Shown here: piece after piece, positions 1 through 6,478 of the stretch
Layout of the letters: the number at the start of each line of letters is the position of its first letter
Position numbering within the stretch: position 1 is the first letter of the stretch
Assembly (NCBI GenBank): GCA_005883855.1
Contig: VBAU01000118.1
Span: 1 to 6,792, forward strand
Reading direction: 5' to 3'
Length of the DNA stretch: 6,792 nt
Source: Bacteroidota bacterium
GTDB lineage: Bacteria > Bacteroidota > Bacteroidia > Chitinophagales > Chitinophagaceae
Made by a program: the position numbers and the translations under genes
The notes under the pieces: model-generated
Databases searched by the model: none
Told to the model about the DNA's origin: nothing
Seen by the model: only the letters and a program-made list of their open reading frames with translations

Positions 1-1212
1 TATGAAGATGTAGATGCTGTGTGGACCGATGTGAATAATGACGGAAATGTTGACCTCGTCATTGCAAGTGGTGGCAACGAATATTACGGGAATGATGAGC
101 ACTTGCTGCCGCGGGTATATCTGAATGATGGCAACGCCCATTTTAAAAAGTTGGAAAATGCGTTTCAGAATCTGTATTACACATTTTCGTGCGTGGTGCC
201 GTACGATTTTAACGGTGATGGCTTCATAGACCTGTTTCTTGGTGGACGCGCGGTGCCATGGGAATATGGGAAAACTCCACATTCCTATTTGCTCCAAAAC
301 GATGGCACGGGAAAATTTGTAGACGTAACAGAGAAATACGCAAAGGAGTTACAGCAGGTTGGAATGGTGACCCAGGCAACCTGGGTTGATATAGACAAAG
401 ACGGCTATAAGGACCTGGTTCTTTGCTGCGAGTGGGGAGGCATTTGTGCTTTCATCAACGACAAAGGTCATTTCACTGAACACAGACTCACCGACAAAAA
501 TGGCTGGTGGAATTTTGTGTTACCAGTCGACGTTGATAATGACGGCGACGTTGATCTCATCGCAGGCAATCTTGGTTTGAACAGCCGTCTCAAAGCCTCG
601 AGCACGGAACCGGTAAGACTATACTACAACGATTTTGATGATAATGGGAAAAATGAACAGGTCGTGAGTTATTACGTTGAAGGGAAAGAACTGCCGTTTG
701 CAAACAAGGACGAATTGCAAAAGCAGATCCCCGAGATTAAAAAAGATTTTTTGTATGCGGGTGATTTCGCAAAAGCTTCTATTGATAAAATATTTAAGAA
801 AAATAAATTGAAGAATGCGCAATTGCTCACGGCGGACTATTTTGCCAATGCAGTGCTCATCAATGATGGCCAGCTTCACTTCGCTACGAAGTCTCTTCCG
901 TGGGAAGCACAATTAACTTCTTACCGCGACGCCGTTGTTGTAAATGCAAACAATGATAACCTGCCTGATATTCTACTCGTCGGCAATTACTACGATAACA
1001 ATATCCAGATGGGAAGATATGACGCCGATTTTGGAACCGTGCTGATAAACAAAGGACATGGGAACTTTACTTGCGAAACGGTGAATGGATTACAGATCAA
1101 GGGCCAGGTGCGTCATATTCGCAAAATTGATCTTGGCAAAAATGGAGAGGCATATGTACTGGCGCGGAACAATGACAGTGCGATGGTGATTCAGCAGAAA
1201 CGTCAACGCTAA
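1..1212 (+). CDS. VCBS/FG-GAP repeat protein, C-terminal part (5' end outside window)
   Basis: The reading frame is open from base 1, so the GTG at 19 is internal and the true start is off the window; 403 residues remain. Calcium-binding-type D-x-D/N-x-D-G loops recur along it: DVNNDGNVD (residue 10 of the visible part), DFNGDGFID (69), DIDKDGYKD (130), DVDNDGDVD (177), DFDDNGKNE (211) and a degenerate NANNDNLPD (315). These are the blade-loop signatures of FG-GAP/VCBS beta-propellers. After the last strong repeat comes the tail I associate with long Bacteroidota VCBS proteins: NLGLNS, a hydrophilic helical section near residues 225-270, then further beta-rich repeats. Such proteins are usually around 1,100 residues, exported and often lipid-anchored near SusC/SusD-like or haloperoxidase genes; their function is not known precisely. 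The stop is TAA at 1210-1212. The next gene converges on it after a single base, and no terminator is visible between them. The family call is firm; the biological role is not. Confidence 0.9.
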   Translation, partial: YEDVDAVWTDVNNDGNVDLVIASGGNEYYGNDEHLLPRVYLNDGNAHFKKLENAFQNLYYTFSCVVPYDFNGDGFIDLFLGGRAVPWEYGKTPHSYLLQNDGTGKFVDVTEKYAKELQQVGMVTQATWVDIDKDGYKDLVLCCEWGGICAFINDKGHFTEHRLTDKNGWWNFVLPVDVDNDGDVDLIAGNLGLNSRLKASSTEPVRLYYNDFDDNGKNEQVVSYYVEGKELPFANKDELQKQIPEIKKDFLYAGDFAKASIDKIFKKNKLKNAQLLTADYFANAVLINDGQLHFATKSLPWEAQLTSYRDAVVVNANNDNLPDILLVGNYYDNNIQMGRYDADFGTVLINKGHGNFTCETVNGLQIKGQVRHIRKIDLGKNGEAYVLARNNDSAMVIQQKRQR

Positions 1213-1213
1213 G

Positions 1214-2104
1214 TCAGTCGTAATAATAATCTGTTGTCCATGTCTCCGCCTGAGTTGTGCCCTTGCCGAATGATCTTACTAAGACTCTCTCCGGTTTGTT
1301 GGCAACATTGTATTGAAATGTAAACTCATCCTTGTCATTGGAAGTACTTGCCCCGTTGTAAAAAATCTGCGTGATATTATTCTTTGAAACATAACTATCC
1401 AGCGAGAAGTCTACAAAATACGCATAGAAGGCATCGTGTTGGTAAGGGTTCTCTTTATCATCATAGGCGTATGAAAGTGTAACTGTGTCTTTATGCGCCG
1501 GCGCGCCGCCGCTGAAATCGTAGTTGACAAACGTGATGCCAGTGATGTTATTTGAATTATCGTATTTATAGAAGATCTCGTGGGTGAGCGTATGGTTCAG
1601 GATAGTTGAGCGGGCGGAAGTATAGTCCATCCTGTTTATCACCCTGCCCGCCGAATAAGCATAGACACAACTGTCAACGCTACTCGTTGGGTCATTGATG
1701 TTCCTGAACAAAATATTATAAGAAAGTTTTCCCGCGACATCATAATGGTAGTAAACCTTTTGCAAGCCCGTTGGATCAGTGCCATAACTGTATTCACTGG
1801 TCACGCTATCGAATCGGCCCTGGGAATTTCTGTAAAAGTTGTTGGTCGCTTTCCATTGTAAGCCATCATTAAAATTCCTTATCGAACTTTCCGTGATTAG
1901 CTGCTTATAGTTGTCATAGGTATAGTCCGTGATGGACTGACCATTACTGTACTTATCAACTGTTCTTATCAGCAAGTTGAAATTGATTCCCCGGCTGTCG
2001 GACGAGCTGTTATTTTGAAAGGACTTTTTACATGCAATAGACCCGGTAAGGATAAGCAGAATGATATAATGTCCGTACTTCACCGCGGTCTTCGTTTGGG
2101 GCAT
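1214..2104 (-). CDS. YD-repeat-like lipoprotein, function unknown (DUF4595-like fold possible)
   Basis: This is a 296-residue protein with a lipoprotein signal: a hydrophobic stretch at residues 10-24, then S-I-A-C, with Cys25 as the likely lipidated residue, followed by KK and a Ser/Asn-rich linker. The rest is a series of antiparallel-strand units with aromatic-Asp signatures: YTYD (61), YYHYD (118), YAYSAGRV (148), YKYD (179), SYAYDD (211), KNNITQI (241), FQYN (263) and a terminal YYYD. This resembles the YD repeats of RHS proteins and the DUF4595-type lipoproteins common in Bacteroidota, which are predicted beta-sheet envelope proteins of unknown role. It lacks RHS core-terminus motifs and any toxin domain. 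The ATG at 2104 has an A8GG leader about 11 nt upstream on the minus strand. A GTG at 2083 would give a more compact signal peptide (MKYGHYIILL) and cannot be excluded. It lies 39 nt downstream of the SRPBCC-GyrI gene, so the two are probably co-transcribed. The lipoprotein call is solid; the domain name is tentative. Confidence 0.8.
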   Translation of the reverse strand: MPQTKTAVKYGHYIILLILTGSIACKKSFQNNSSSDSRGINFNLLIRTVDKYSNGQSITDYTYDNYKQLITESSIRNFNDGLQWKATNNFYRNSQGRFDSVTSEYSYGTDPTGLQKVYYHYDVAGKLSYNILFRNINDPTSSVDSCVYAYSAGRVINRMDYTSARSTILNHTLTHEIFYKYDNSNNITGITFVNYDFSGGAPAHKDTVTLSYAYDDKENPYQHDAFYAYFVDFSLDSYVSKNNITQIFYNGASTSNDKDEFTFQYNVANKPERVLVRSFGKGTTQAETWTTDYYYD

Positions 2105-2143
2105 TGAAGGTACGGCCTTTTTTTTGGCTGCGGCATTCTTTGG

Positions 2144-3088
2144 TCACATGCTCGGCTGAAAAATCGTTGTTTTCCATTTTGACGTGTCAGCTTCTTTTCG
2201 CCTGTCGGTAACTAAAATTTCAAACGATATGGCGGGTGCAGATAGAAAATGATCCTGCATGTAATTCGTCATCGCTTCATGCGCGTTTCTTATTGAAGCC
2301 GGACCACCGGTGACTTCTGTTCTTAAGAACCTGTCCTTCATTGGCACCATCCTGGTGACAAATATGTTTCCATTGTTACCTATTTCTCTATTTACACAAA
2401 TTGCAATCATAGTTTCAAAATGGCCACTGTCTGTCTGCCGAACATTGAGCATCGGAAAATCTTTTTCCTGCGCCCCTACGCCCTTGATTCTTGTTTTGAG
2501 CTGATCAATCGCATTATAGATTAAATCAGTTGTTGGATAGGCGTTCGTTGAAATTTTTGTTGCAGCAAGAATGGTGTCAGAGAATGTGGTTCGAACGATT
2601 GGATAACCATATATATTTGCGGTGTTGGATGCAAAGTTCGCCAGGGTGTCTAGCACACGTTGAATCTTATCTTTTATACTCTTCGCCTCCAGCCAATATG
2701 CCACGCGCTGAAATGGACTATATCCAGAGACAACTGCAGTTTGCCACTCAACCCATGATGAATCTGTTCCGTGCGGTACGATAAATATTCTGCTTCTAAA
2801 ATTCTTTTCTCCTTTGTTCACTTGTATCTCCGCTCCATCAGTAAATGGCCGTACAACCGAAAAACGGTAATTCTGATAAACAAATCGGTCATTGCCAGAT
2901 TCATCGGAGGCAGAACCGGGCCACCATTTTTTCCACGCACTACCGTCACGCAAGCAGTCTGCGATATTCTTCTGGATCGTGTTTGTACGAGCAATATTGG
3001 ATATTGTAATATTGGCAGGAATAAAGAAGTAAATGGCTACCAGGCAGAGAATAATCAAAATAAACAGCAACAGTAACATTCTTTTCAT
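2144..3088 (-). CDS. Membrane-anchored SRPBCC (polyketide cyclase-like) plus GyrI-like effector-binding domain protein
   Basis: This 314-residue protein has one N-terminal hydrophobic segment (about residues 4-23, all L/I/F/V/A with Cys15). That segment has no lipobox, so it should act as a signal anchor. Residues ~25-150 look like an SRPBCC/START-type ligand-binding domain of the kind widespread in Bacteroidota; the SAWKKWWPG motif (50-58) sits where this family carries its conserved Trp-rich turn. Residues ~158-312 look like a GyrI-like/AraC effector-binding domain: an entry strand (TTFSDTILAATKIS), a helix with YNAIDQLKTRI, PMLNVR (212), a central strand with FETMIAICVN, and a closing TSKWKTTIFQP. 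GyrI-like domains bind small molecules and normally sit on a transcription factor or stand alone. Here there is no DNA-binding domain, so sensing or binding a small ligand on the periplasmic side is the natural inference. The ATG at 3088 has no Shine-Dalgarno, and its MKRM-plus-hydrophobic N-terminus supports the start. It probably leads an operon with the lipoprotein gene downstream. The ligand cannot be told from sequence. Confidence 0.75.
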   Translation of the reverse strand: MKRMLLLLFILIILCLVAIYFFIPANITISNIARTNTIQKNIADCLRDGSAWKKWWPGSASDESGNDRFVYQNYRFSVVRPFTDGAEIQVNKGEKNFRSRIFIVPHGTDSSWVEWQTAVVSGYSPFQRVAYWLEAKSIKDKIQRVLDTLANFASNTANIYGYPIVRTTFSDTILAATKISTNAYPTTDLIYNAIDQLKTRIKGVGAQEKDFPMLNVRQTDSGHFETMIAICVNREIGNNGNIFVTRMVPMKDRFLRTEVTGGPASIRNAHEAMTNYMQDHFLSAPAISFEILVTDRRKEADTSKWKTTIFQPSM

Positions 3089-3371
3089 ATCGGCGAATCT
3101 TATAGCATGGGAAATTAAATATTTTCAAACAATAACAGTTCGAGCAGCGGATCGAATTTTCCATCTGTGGACCCACCCCTTTCGCCCAGTTCTTGTTCGA
3201 AATGTCATCCGCCCCTCCAAGGGAGGGGATGTGCGGGCTACCAGTCGAACAACTCAAGGAAGTCTTCCTCTCAGCAAAAAATTGTAGCGGCACAATCGCA
3301 CATCATTCCCAAAATAGTTATGATTTCGTTAGAGTCGTAATACTTAAATTAGCTGATCCAAAATCTCTATA
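3089..3371. promoter_or_regulatory. Divergent intergenic region between the SRPBCC-GyrI and GH65 genes
   Basis: These 283 bases separate two divergently transcribed genes and must hold both promoters unless transcription enters from elsewhere. The edges are AT-rich (about 3089-3140 and 3270-3371) and the centre is G/C-rich with a nested inverted repeat. I searched for the Bacteroidota sigma-A pattern (TTG, about 19 nt, TAnnTTTG). Only imperfect matches were found: TATTGTTTG on the minus strand near 3125-3135, one base too widely spaced, and TATGATTTCG on the plus strand near 3319-3328. Neither has a convincing partner TTG. An open minus-strand frame overlaps this region but shows no protein-like character. 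No operator is called. Confidence 0.45.
3193..3252. repeat. Nested inverted repeat, REP-like intergenic element
   Basis: There are two concentric perfect inverted repeats. The outer arms are TTGTTCGA (3193-3200) and TCGAACAA (3245-3252). The inner arms are CCCCTCC (3212-3218) and GGAGGGG (3222-3228) around a 3-nt loop. The inner hairpin has seven mostly G-C pairs and should fold in DNA or RNA. Just right of it is another tight palindrome, AGGAAG-T-CTTCCT (3257-3269). From memory, CCCCTCC-n-GGAGGGG hairpins recur between genes in Chitinophagaceae and related genomes, so a dispersed repeat is likely; only one copy is in this window. It has no T-tract on either strand, so it is not a standard terminator. 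Confidence 0.6.
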
Positions 3372-5408
3372 ATGAAGAAATTGATCTTAGCCTTTCTGAT
3401 CTTAGTTATTTCCCCTGTTTATGCGTCGTCACAATCAATAGATCCCTGGAAAATAAAGGCCGATAAAATCGACCCCTCCAATTATTATGGCGTCACCGTC
3501 GCTAATGGAATGATCGGCATCGTTTCCTCCCCGGAACCTTTCAAAGTGAAGGACGTTGTCCTGGCAGGTGCTTATGATTTGTACGGAAGGGGAAGGGTAA
3601 GCAACTTCCTTCGCAGCTTCAACCTGTTAAATATGTACCTGGAGATCGATGGCAGGCGAATTGACGCGAAAGCGGCCTCCAATTTTCAGCAGGAATTGGA
3701 TATGCTTCATGCAAGCGTCACTTGTCGTTTTGATTATTCGGATAGGGCATCTGTTTCCTACACCTACTATTCCTTACGCCATTTACCTTTCACCGTCCTG
3801 ATGGATGTTAGCATCACCGCTAAAAAGGATATCGATATTACCAGCGCAAGCGTAATGGAGGCGCCGGATGCATTAAAGGATGTGCAGAATTACTACAATG
3901 AGATTGACCGGCCGCATGTGGTAATCAGTTTGCTGACCTCTTCAGCAAAGAGCCCCACGGGTAAATTGCTCATGTGTGCTTCGAATACTTTTTTATTTTC
4001 TGAACCGCATGGCCAGGAGCCGCGGGTGATTCATGAAATGTGGGACAACAACATGCACCTGATGAAATTTAGCAGAAAGATCAAGGCAGGTGAAACATAC
4101 CGCTTTTCTATTGCGGGTTCTTCCATCACTTCGGCTCATCATGATGATCCGCTGAATGAGGCCGAACGTCTGACGATCTATGCTAAGTTGGAAGGAAGAG
4201 ATCGTTTGATCAATTTTCATACGAAAGCATGGGAAAATTTATGGAAGAGTGACATAACCATTGAAGGTGATGACCAAAGCCAGCAGGATATTCATAGCAT
4301 GTTGTATCATCTCTATTCGTTCACCAGGGAGGGCACAGCGCTCTCGCCATCACCGATGGGATTAAGCGGGCTGGGTTACAATGGCCACGTTTTTTGGGAC
4401 GCCGAGTTGTGGATGTTTCCTGCAGTGCTTGTATTGCATCCTGAAATTGCAAAAAGCATGGTTGAATATCGCTATCAAAGATTGGAGGCTGCACGCAAAA
4501 ATGCATTTGCAAATGGATTTAAGGGGGCGATGTTTCCGTGGGAAAGTGCAGAAACAGGAGTTGAGGAGACACCAGTGTGGGCACTAAGCGGTCCTTTTGA
4601 ACATCACATCACCGCCGATGTAGCGATGGCTGCGTGGAGCTATTATTGTGTAACGCAGGACAAAAACTGGCTTCGCGACAGAGGGTGGCCGATCCTGTCC
4701 GCCACAGCAGATTTCTGGGCGTCTCGCGTAGAAAGGAATGGCCCTGGTAAATACGAAATAAAAAATGTAGTGGCGGCAGATGAGTGGGCGGAGAATGTCG
4801 ACAACAATGCTTTTACGAATGCGGCTGCCAAATCAAATCTTCAGGATGCAACAGAAGCCGCGAAGATTTTGGGTATCGTTCCGAATCCTGATTGGGCTGA
4901 TGTCGCAAACAATATTCCTATTCTGAAATTAGATAATGGAGTTACCAGCGAACACGCAGCTTATCATGGTGAGAAAATAAAGCAGGCAGATGTGAACCTG
5001 CTGGCATATCCATTAAAGCAAATCACTGATCCCGCACAGGTAAAGAAAGATCTTGAATATTACGAAACACGAATTCCGGATGAAGGCACACCGGCCATGA
5101 CCCAGGCAATATTCACGTTGCTCTATGCCCGCCTCGGTGATAAAGAAAAGGCCGGGCGTTGGTTCAAGGATGCTTATGTTTCGAATTTAAATCCGCCATT
5201 TAGGGTGTTGGCCGAGACGAAGGGAGGCACCAATCCCTATTTTTCAACCGGTGCCGGCGGCATTCTTCAATCGGTATTAATGGGTTTCGGTGGTCTCGAT
5301 ATCACACCCAAAGGAATTATCCAGGTAAAGTCGGTTTTACCGCCTCAATGGAAAAGCCTGACGATAAAGGGCGTTGGGGTTGACAAGAAGACCTTTATTG
5401 TGAAATAG
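3372..5408 (+). CDS. Secreted glycoside hydrolase family 65 enzyme, probable alpha-1,2-glucosidase (kojibiose hydrolase type)
   Basis: This 678-residue protein has a signal peptide (MKK, hydrophobic 4-16, cleavage probably after VYA at 18 or just beyond), so it is periplasmic or secreted. It has the GH65 layout: an N-terminal beta-sandwich (~25-270), a helical linker, an (alpha/alpha)6 catalytic barrel (~310-640) and a short C-terminal beta piece. Family motifs are GHVFWDAELWMFP (338-350), MFPWESAETGVEETP (387-401), ADEWAENVDNNAFTN (469-483) and IKQADVNLLAYP (near 538-549). Glu471 in ADEW fits the general acid. Glu615 in LAETKGGTNPYFSTGAGG lies where hydrolases carry a catalytic base, and the phosphorylase phosphate loop (GIHLGAMAG type) is replaced by GTNPYFSTGAGG. 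From memory, the Flavobacterium johnsoniae kojibiose hydrolase FjGH65A uses Glu472 and Glu616, at almost identical positions. The eukaryotic collagen glucosidase PGGHG (ATHL1) is a related hydrolase. Linkage specificity is inferred. The ATG at 3372 starts the signal peptide directly. No SusC/SusD or transporter is adjacent, so this is not a typical polysaccharide utilisation locus here. Confidence 0.9.
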   Translation: MKKLILAFLILVISPVYASSQSIDPWKIKADKIDPSNYYGVTVANGMIGIVSSPEPFKVKDVVLAGAYDLYGRGRVSNFLRSFNLLNMYLEIDGRRIDAKAASNFQQELDMLHASVTCRFDYSDRASVSYTYYSLRHLPFTVLMDVSITAKKDIDITSASVMEAPDALKDVQNYYNEIDRPHVVISLLTSSAKSPTGKLLMCASNTFLFSEPHGQEPRVIHEMWDNNMHLMKFSRKIKAGETYRFSIAGSSITSAHHDDPLNEAERLTIYAKLEGRDRLINFHTKAWENLWKSDITIEGDDQSQQDIHSMLYHLYSFTREGTALSPSPMGLSGLGYNGHVFWDAELWMFPAVLVLHPEIAKSMVEYRYQRLEAARKNAFANGFKGAMFPWESAETGVEETPVWALSGPFEHHITADVAMAAWSYYCVTQDKNWLRDRGWPILSATADFWASRVERNGPGKYEIKNVVAADEWAENVDNNAFTNAAAKSNLQDATEAAKILGIVPNPDWADVANNIPILKLDNGVTSEHAAYHGEKIKQADVNLLAYPLKQITDPAQVKKDLEYYETRIPDEGTPAMTQAIFTLLYARLGDKEKAGRWFKDAYVSNLNPPFRVLAETKGGTNPYFSTGAGGILQSVLMGFGGLDITPKGIIQVKSVLPPQWKSLTIKGVGVDKKTFIVK

Positions 5409-5525
5409 AATGCTTCGGGGGAGCAGCAAGAACATAAGAGATCGGGGTAAGGTGGGTGGTTGCCTTCATATTTCATCCAACGAGCATTACACGCCCAATC
5501 TATAAAAATTAAGCCATCATCATGA

Positions 5526-5615
5526 CTTGGCAAAAGAGCATATTTGGAAATTCCAGAAGATTACAAACCCGAAGATTGCGAGCGCATAGGAAAATTTGTT
5601 GAGGCGTTGAAGTAG
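5526..5615 (+). pseudogene. Possible C-terminal remnant of a lost small gene
   Basis: Directly after an in-frame TGA (5523-5525), the frame encodes 29 residues: LGKRAYLEIPEDYKPEDCER followed by IGKFVEALK, then a TAG stop. The pattern (a strand, the turn IPEDYKPED, then an amphipathic helix ending in LK) looks like a real protein tail, with balanced charge and no low-complexity bias, unlike the surrounding frames. There is no start codon and no matching upstream coding sequence in any frame between the GH65 stop and here. I cannot assign a family. It may be coincidence: 29 codons is short. Confidence 0.3.
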
Positions 5616-5729
5616 TTAGAGAAGGTCAATATCAAAATTTAGTAATTACTTCGGCAAAGATAACTAAAAATAAAAAGGCATCGAATAGCCCTTAAAAATA
5701 ACTTCATTGACCGTGAAGTAGTCAGAGAA
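5608..5729 (+). repeat. 16-bp imperfect direct repeat pair
   Basis: TGAAGTAGTTAGAGAA at 5608-5623 and TGAAGTAGTCAGAGAA at 5714-5729 differ at one base and are 106 bp apart. The first copy overlaps the end and stop of the possible gene remnant. The second also forms the right arm of ACTTCA-ttgaccg-TGAAGT (5701-5719). The pair could be a duplicated gene end, target-site remains, or paired protein-binding sites. No mobile gene lies between the copies. Confidence 0.5.
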
Positions 5730-5841
5730 AAGTCGGTGAAAAAACTAAACCTCCCGTCAGTCGTATATGAGTAATTTATTTTTATGTATTTCAAAATCTG
5801 AAATTTGGAATATTTCCTTAAATTGTGCGACTTATCTACGC

Positions 5842-6399
5842 TTGAGGAAGATTGCTGCCATATCATTGATCTGTCTGCTCGTATTTAACTGGTACGGTTA
5901 CCGGCTCGTTACCAACTACCTTCAAAAGAAAGCAGACAAACAACTCGAGGCTCGCATTGACCTAAAAGATTACAACGAGTCGCAGCTCATAGAGATTCGG
6001 GTTCCGCTTAACATGCCCTATCAGAATAATTCATCAGAATTTGAAAGACACTATGGTGAGATTGAACTTAACGGAAAGATGTATACTTATGTCAAACGTA
6101 AGATCGAGGACGGAACACTCATCTTAAAATGTCTTCCCAACACAGAAAAGCAAAACATCAAGACTGCGGACAATATTTTATTTACGGCAAATAATGGTCT
6201 CGACCAGGAGCATAATGGGAAAAACAACTCTCCATTAAATAACATTGTGAAGACGCTGTTGGGTGAATACGATGCCCAGGAACAAAACTATGATCTGAAA
6301 GCTTTGCAAAATATAATCAAGAATCGCTCACATACTGGCGTTTCATTCCTTAAAACTGTCAGCTTACCTGTCGCTGAACAGCCGCCCGAGATCGCTTAA
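5842..6399 (+). CDS. Small conserved membrane-anchored protein, function unknown; probable TTG start
   Basis: The same frame opens at an ATG at 5767, giving 210 residues, but the first 25 of these look non-coding and would bury the hydrophobic segment. Starting at TTG 5842 gives 185 residues beginning MRKIAAISLICLLVFNWYGYR, a normal N-terminal membrane anchor (about residues 4-20) with positive charge before it. This is my preferred start. After the anchor come YLQKKADKQLEARIDLKDYN, then a compact beta-rich domain: ESQLIEIRVPLNMPYQ, an FERHYGEIELNGKMYTYVKR unit and LILKCLPNTEK. The C-terminal ~70 residues are polar and look disordered. I recall similar small proteins (anchor, LEA.LD..DY, IKVPL.LPY, ING..Y.YVKRK, LCLPN) in many Chitinophagaceae and relatives, with no assigned function, so this seems a conserved uncharacterised family. 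A terminator follows the stop, suggesting a single-gene transcript. No enzymatic motif is visible. Confidence 0.75.
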   Translation: MRKIAAISLICLLVFNWYGYRLVTNYLQKKADKQLEARIDLKDYNESQLIEIRVPLNMPYQNNSSEFERHYGEIELNGKMYTYVKRKIEDGTLILKCLPNTEKQNIKTADNILFTANNGLDQEHNGKNNSPLNNIVKTLLGEYDAQEQNYDLKALQNIIKNRSHTGVSFLKTVSLPVAEQPPEIA

Positions 6400-6425
6400 T
6401 GACTTTTCTATCCCAATAACACTTA

Positions 6426-6459
6426 TCTCCCGATTTGGGGGAATAATTTTTTCCTTTTT
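6426..6459 (+). terminator. Rho-independent terminator after the small membrane protein gene
   Basis: The stem is TCTCCC (6426-6431) with GGGGGA (6437-6442), which gives six pairs including one G-U, around a 5-nt loop. It is followed by AT-rich sequence with T6 at 6447-6452 and T5 at 6455-6459. It lies 27 nt after the stop of the upstream gene and ends 19 nt before the next start codon, so it separates the two transcripts. It also leaves little room for a separate promoter for the haloperoxidase-like gene, so read-through or an overlapping promoter is possible. Confidence 0.6.
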
Positions 6460-6478
6460 AATCATATTCGAACTAACA

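Larger units (their letters stand above)
5409..5841. other. Gene-poor intergenic stretch
   Basis: These 433 bases run from the GH65 stop to the proposed start of the next gene. There is no tRNA, rRNA or CRISPR array, and no strong terminator after GH65: TGCT-n-AGCA at about 5411-5424 is short and lacks a T-tract. The left part holds a short open stretch that reads like the tail of a protein. The middle is AT-rich, with a 16-bp direct repeat and the small inverted repeat ACTTCA/TGAAGT (5701-5706 and 5714-5719). The right part (5760-5840) is very AT-rich and probably contains the promoter of the downstream gene: GAAATTTG at 5800-5807 is one mismatch from TAnnTTTG but has no upstream TTG at the right distance. 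Confidence 0.6.

Noticed and set aside
1214..2104. RHS/YD-repeat toxin or contact-dependent system
   Set aside because: Only loose YD-like strands are present in a 296-residue lipoprotein. There is no RHS core boundary motif, toxin tip or immunity gene.
2111..2130. T8 tract with GGC/GCC flanks as a terminator between the two minus-strand genes
   Set aside because: The stem is only 3 bp with the homopolymer in the loop. On the transcribed strand it is an A-rich leader just before the lipoprotein start, so a translation-leader role fits better.
2946..3293. 115-codon minus-strand open frame overlapping the SRPBCC gene start and the intergenic repeat
   Set aside because: It is in a different frame from the well-supported gene over 3088-2946, its product has no domain-like pattern, and part of it is translated inverted repeat.
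3372..5408. Maltose, trehalose or kojibiose phosphorylase
   Set aside because: The phosphate-binding loop of GH65 phosphorylases is not seen, a Glu is at the hydrolase base position, and the protein has an export signal, which is odd for a phosphorylase feeding cytoplasmic metabolism.
5409..5841. CRISPR array, tRNA or structured small RNA
   Set aside because: There are no regularly spaced repeats beyond a single 16-bp pair, no cloverleaf, and no strong hairpin followed by a T-tract.
5639..5866. 75-codon minus-strand open frame before the small membrane protein gene
   Set aside because: The AT-rich composition gives an Ile/Phe/Ser/Lys-biased product without recognisable features, and it overlaps the likely promoter and start of the plus-strand gene.
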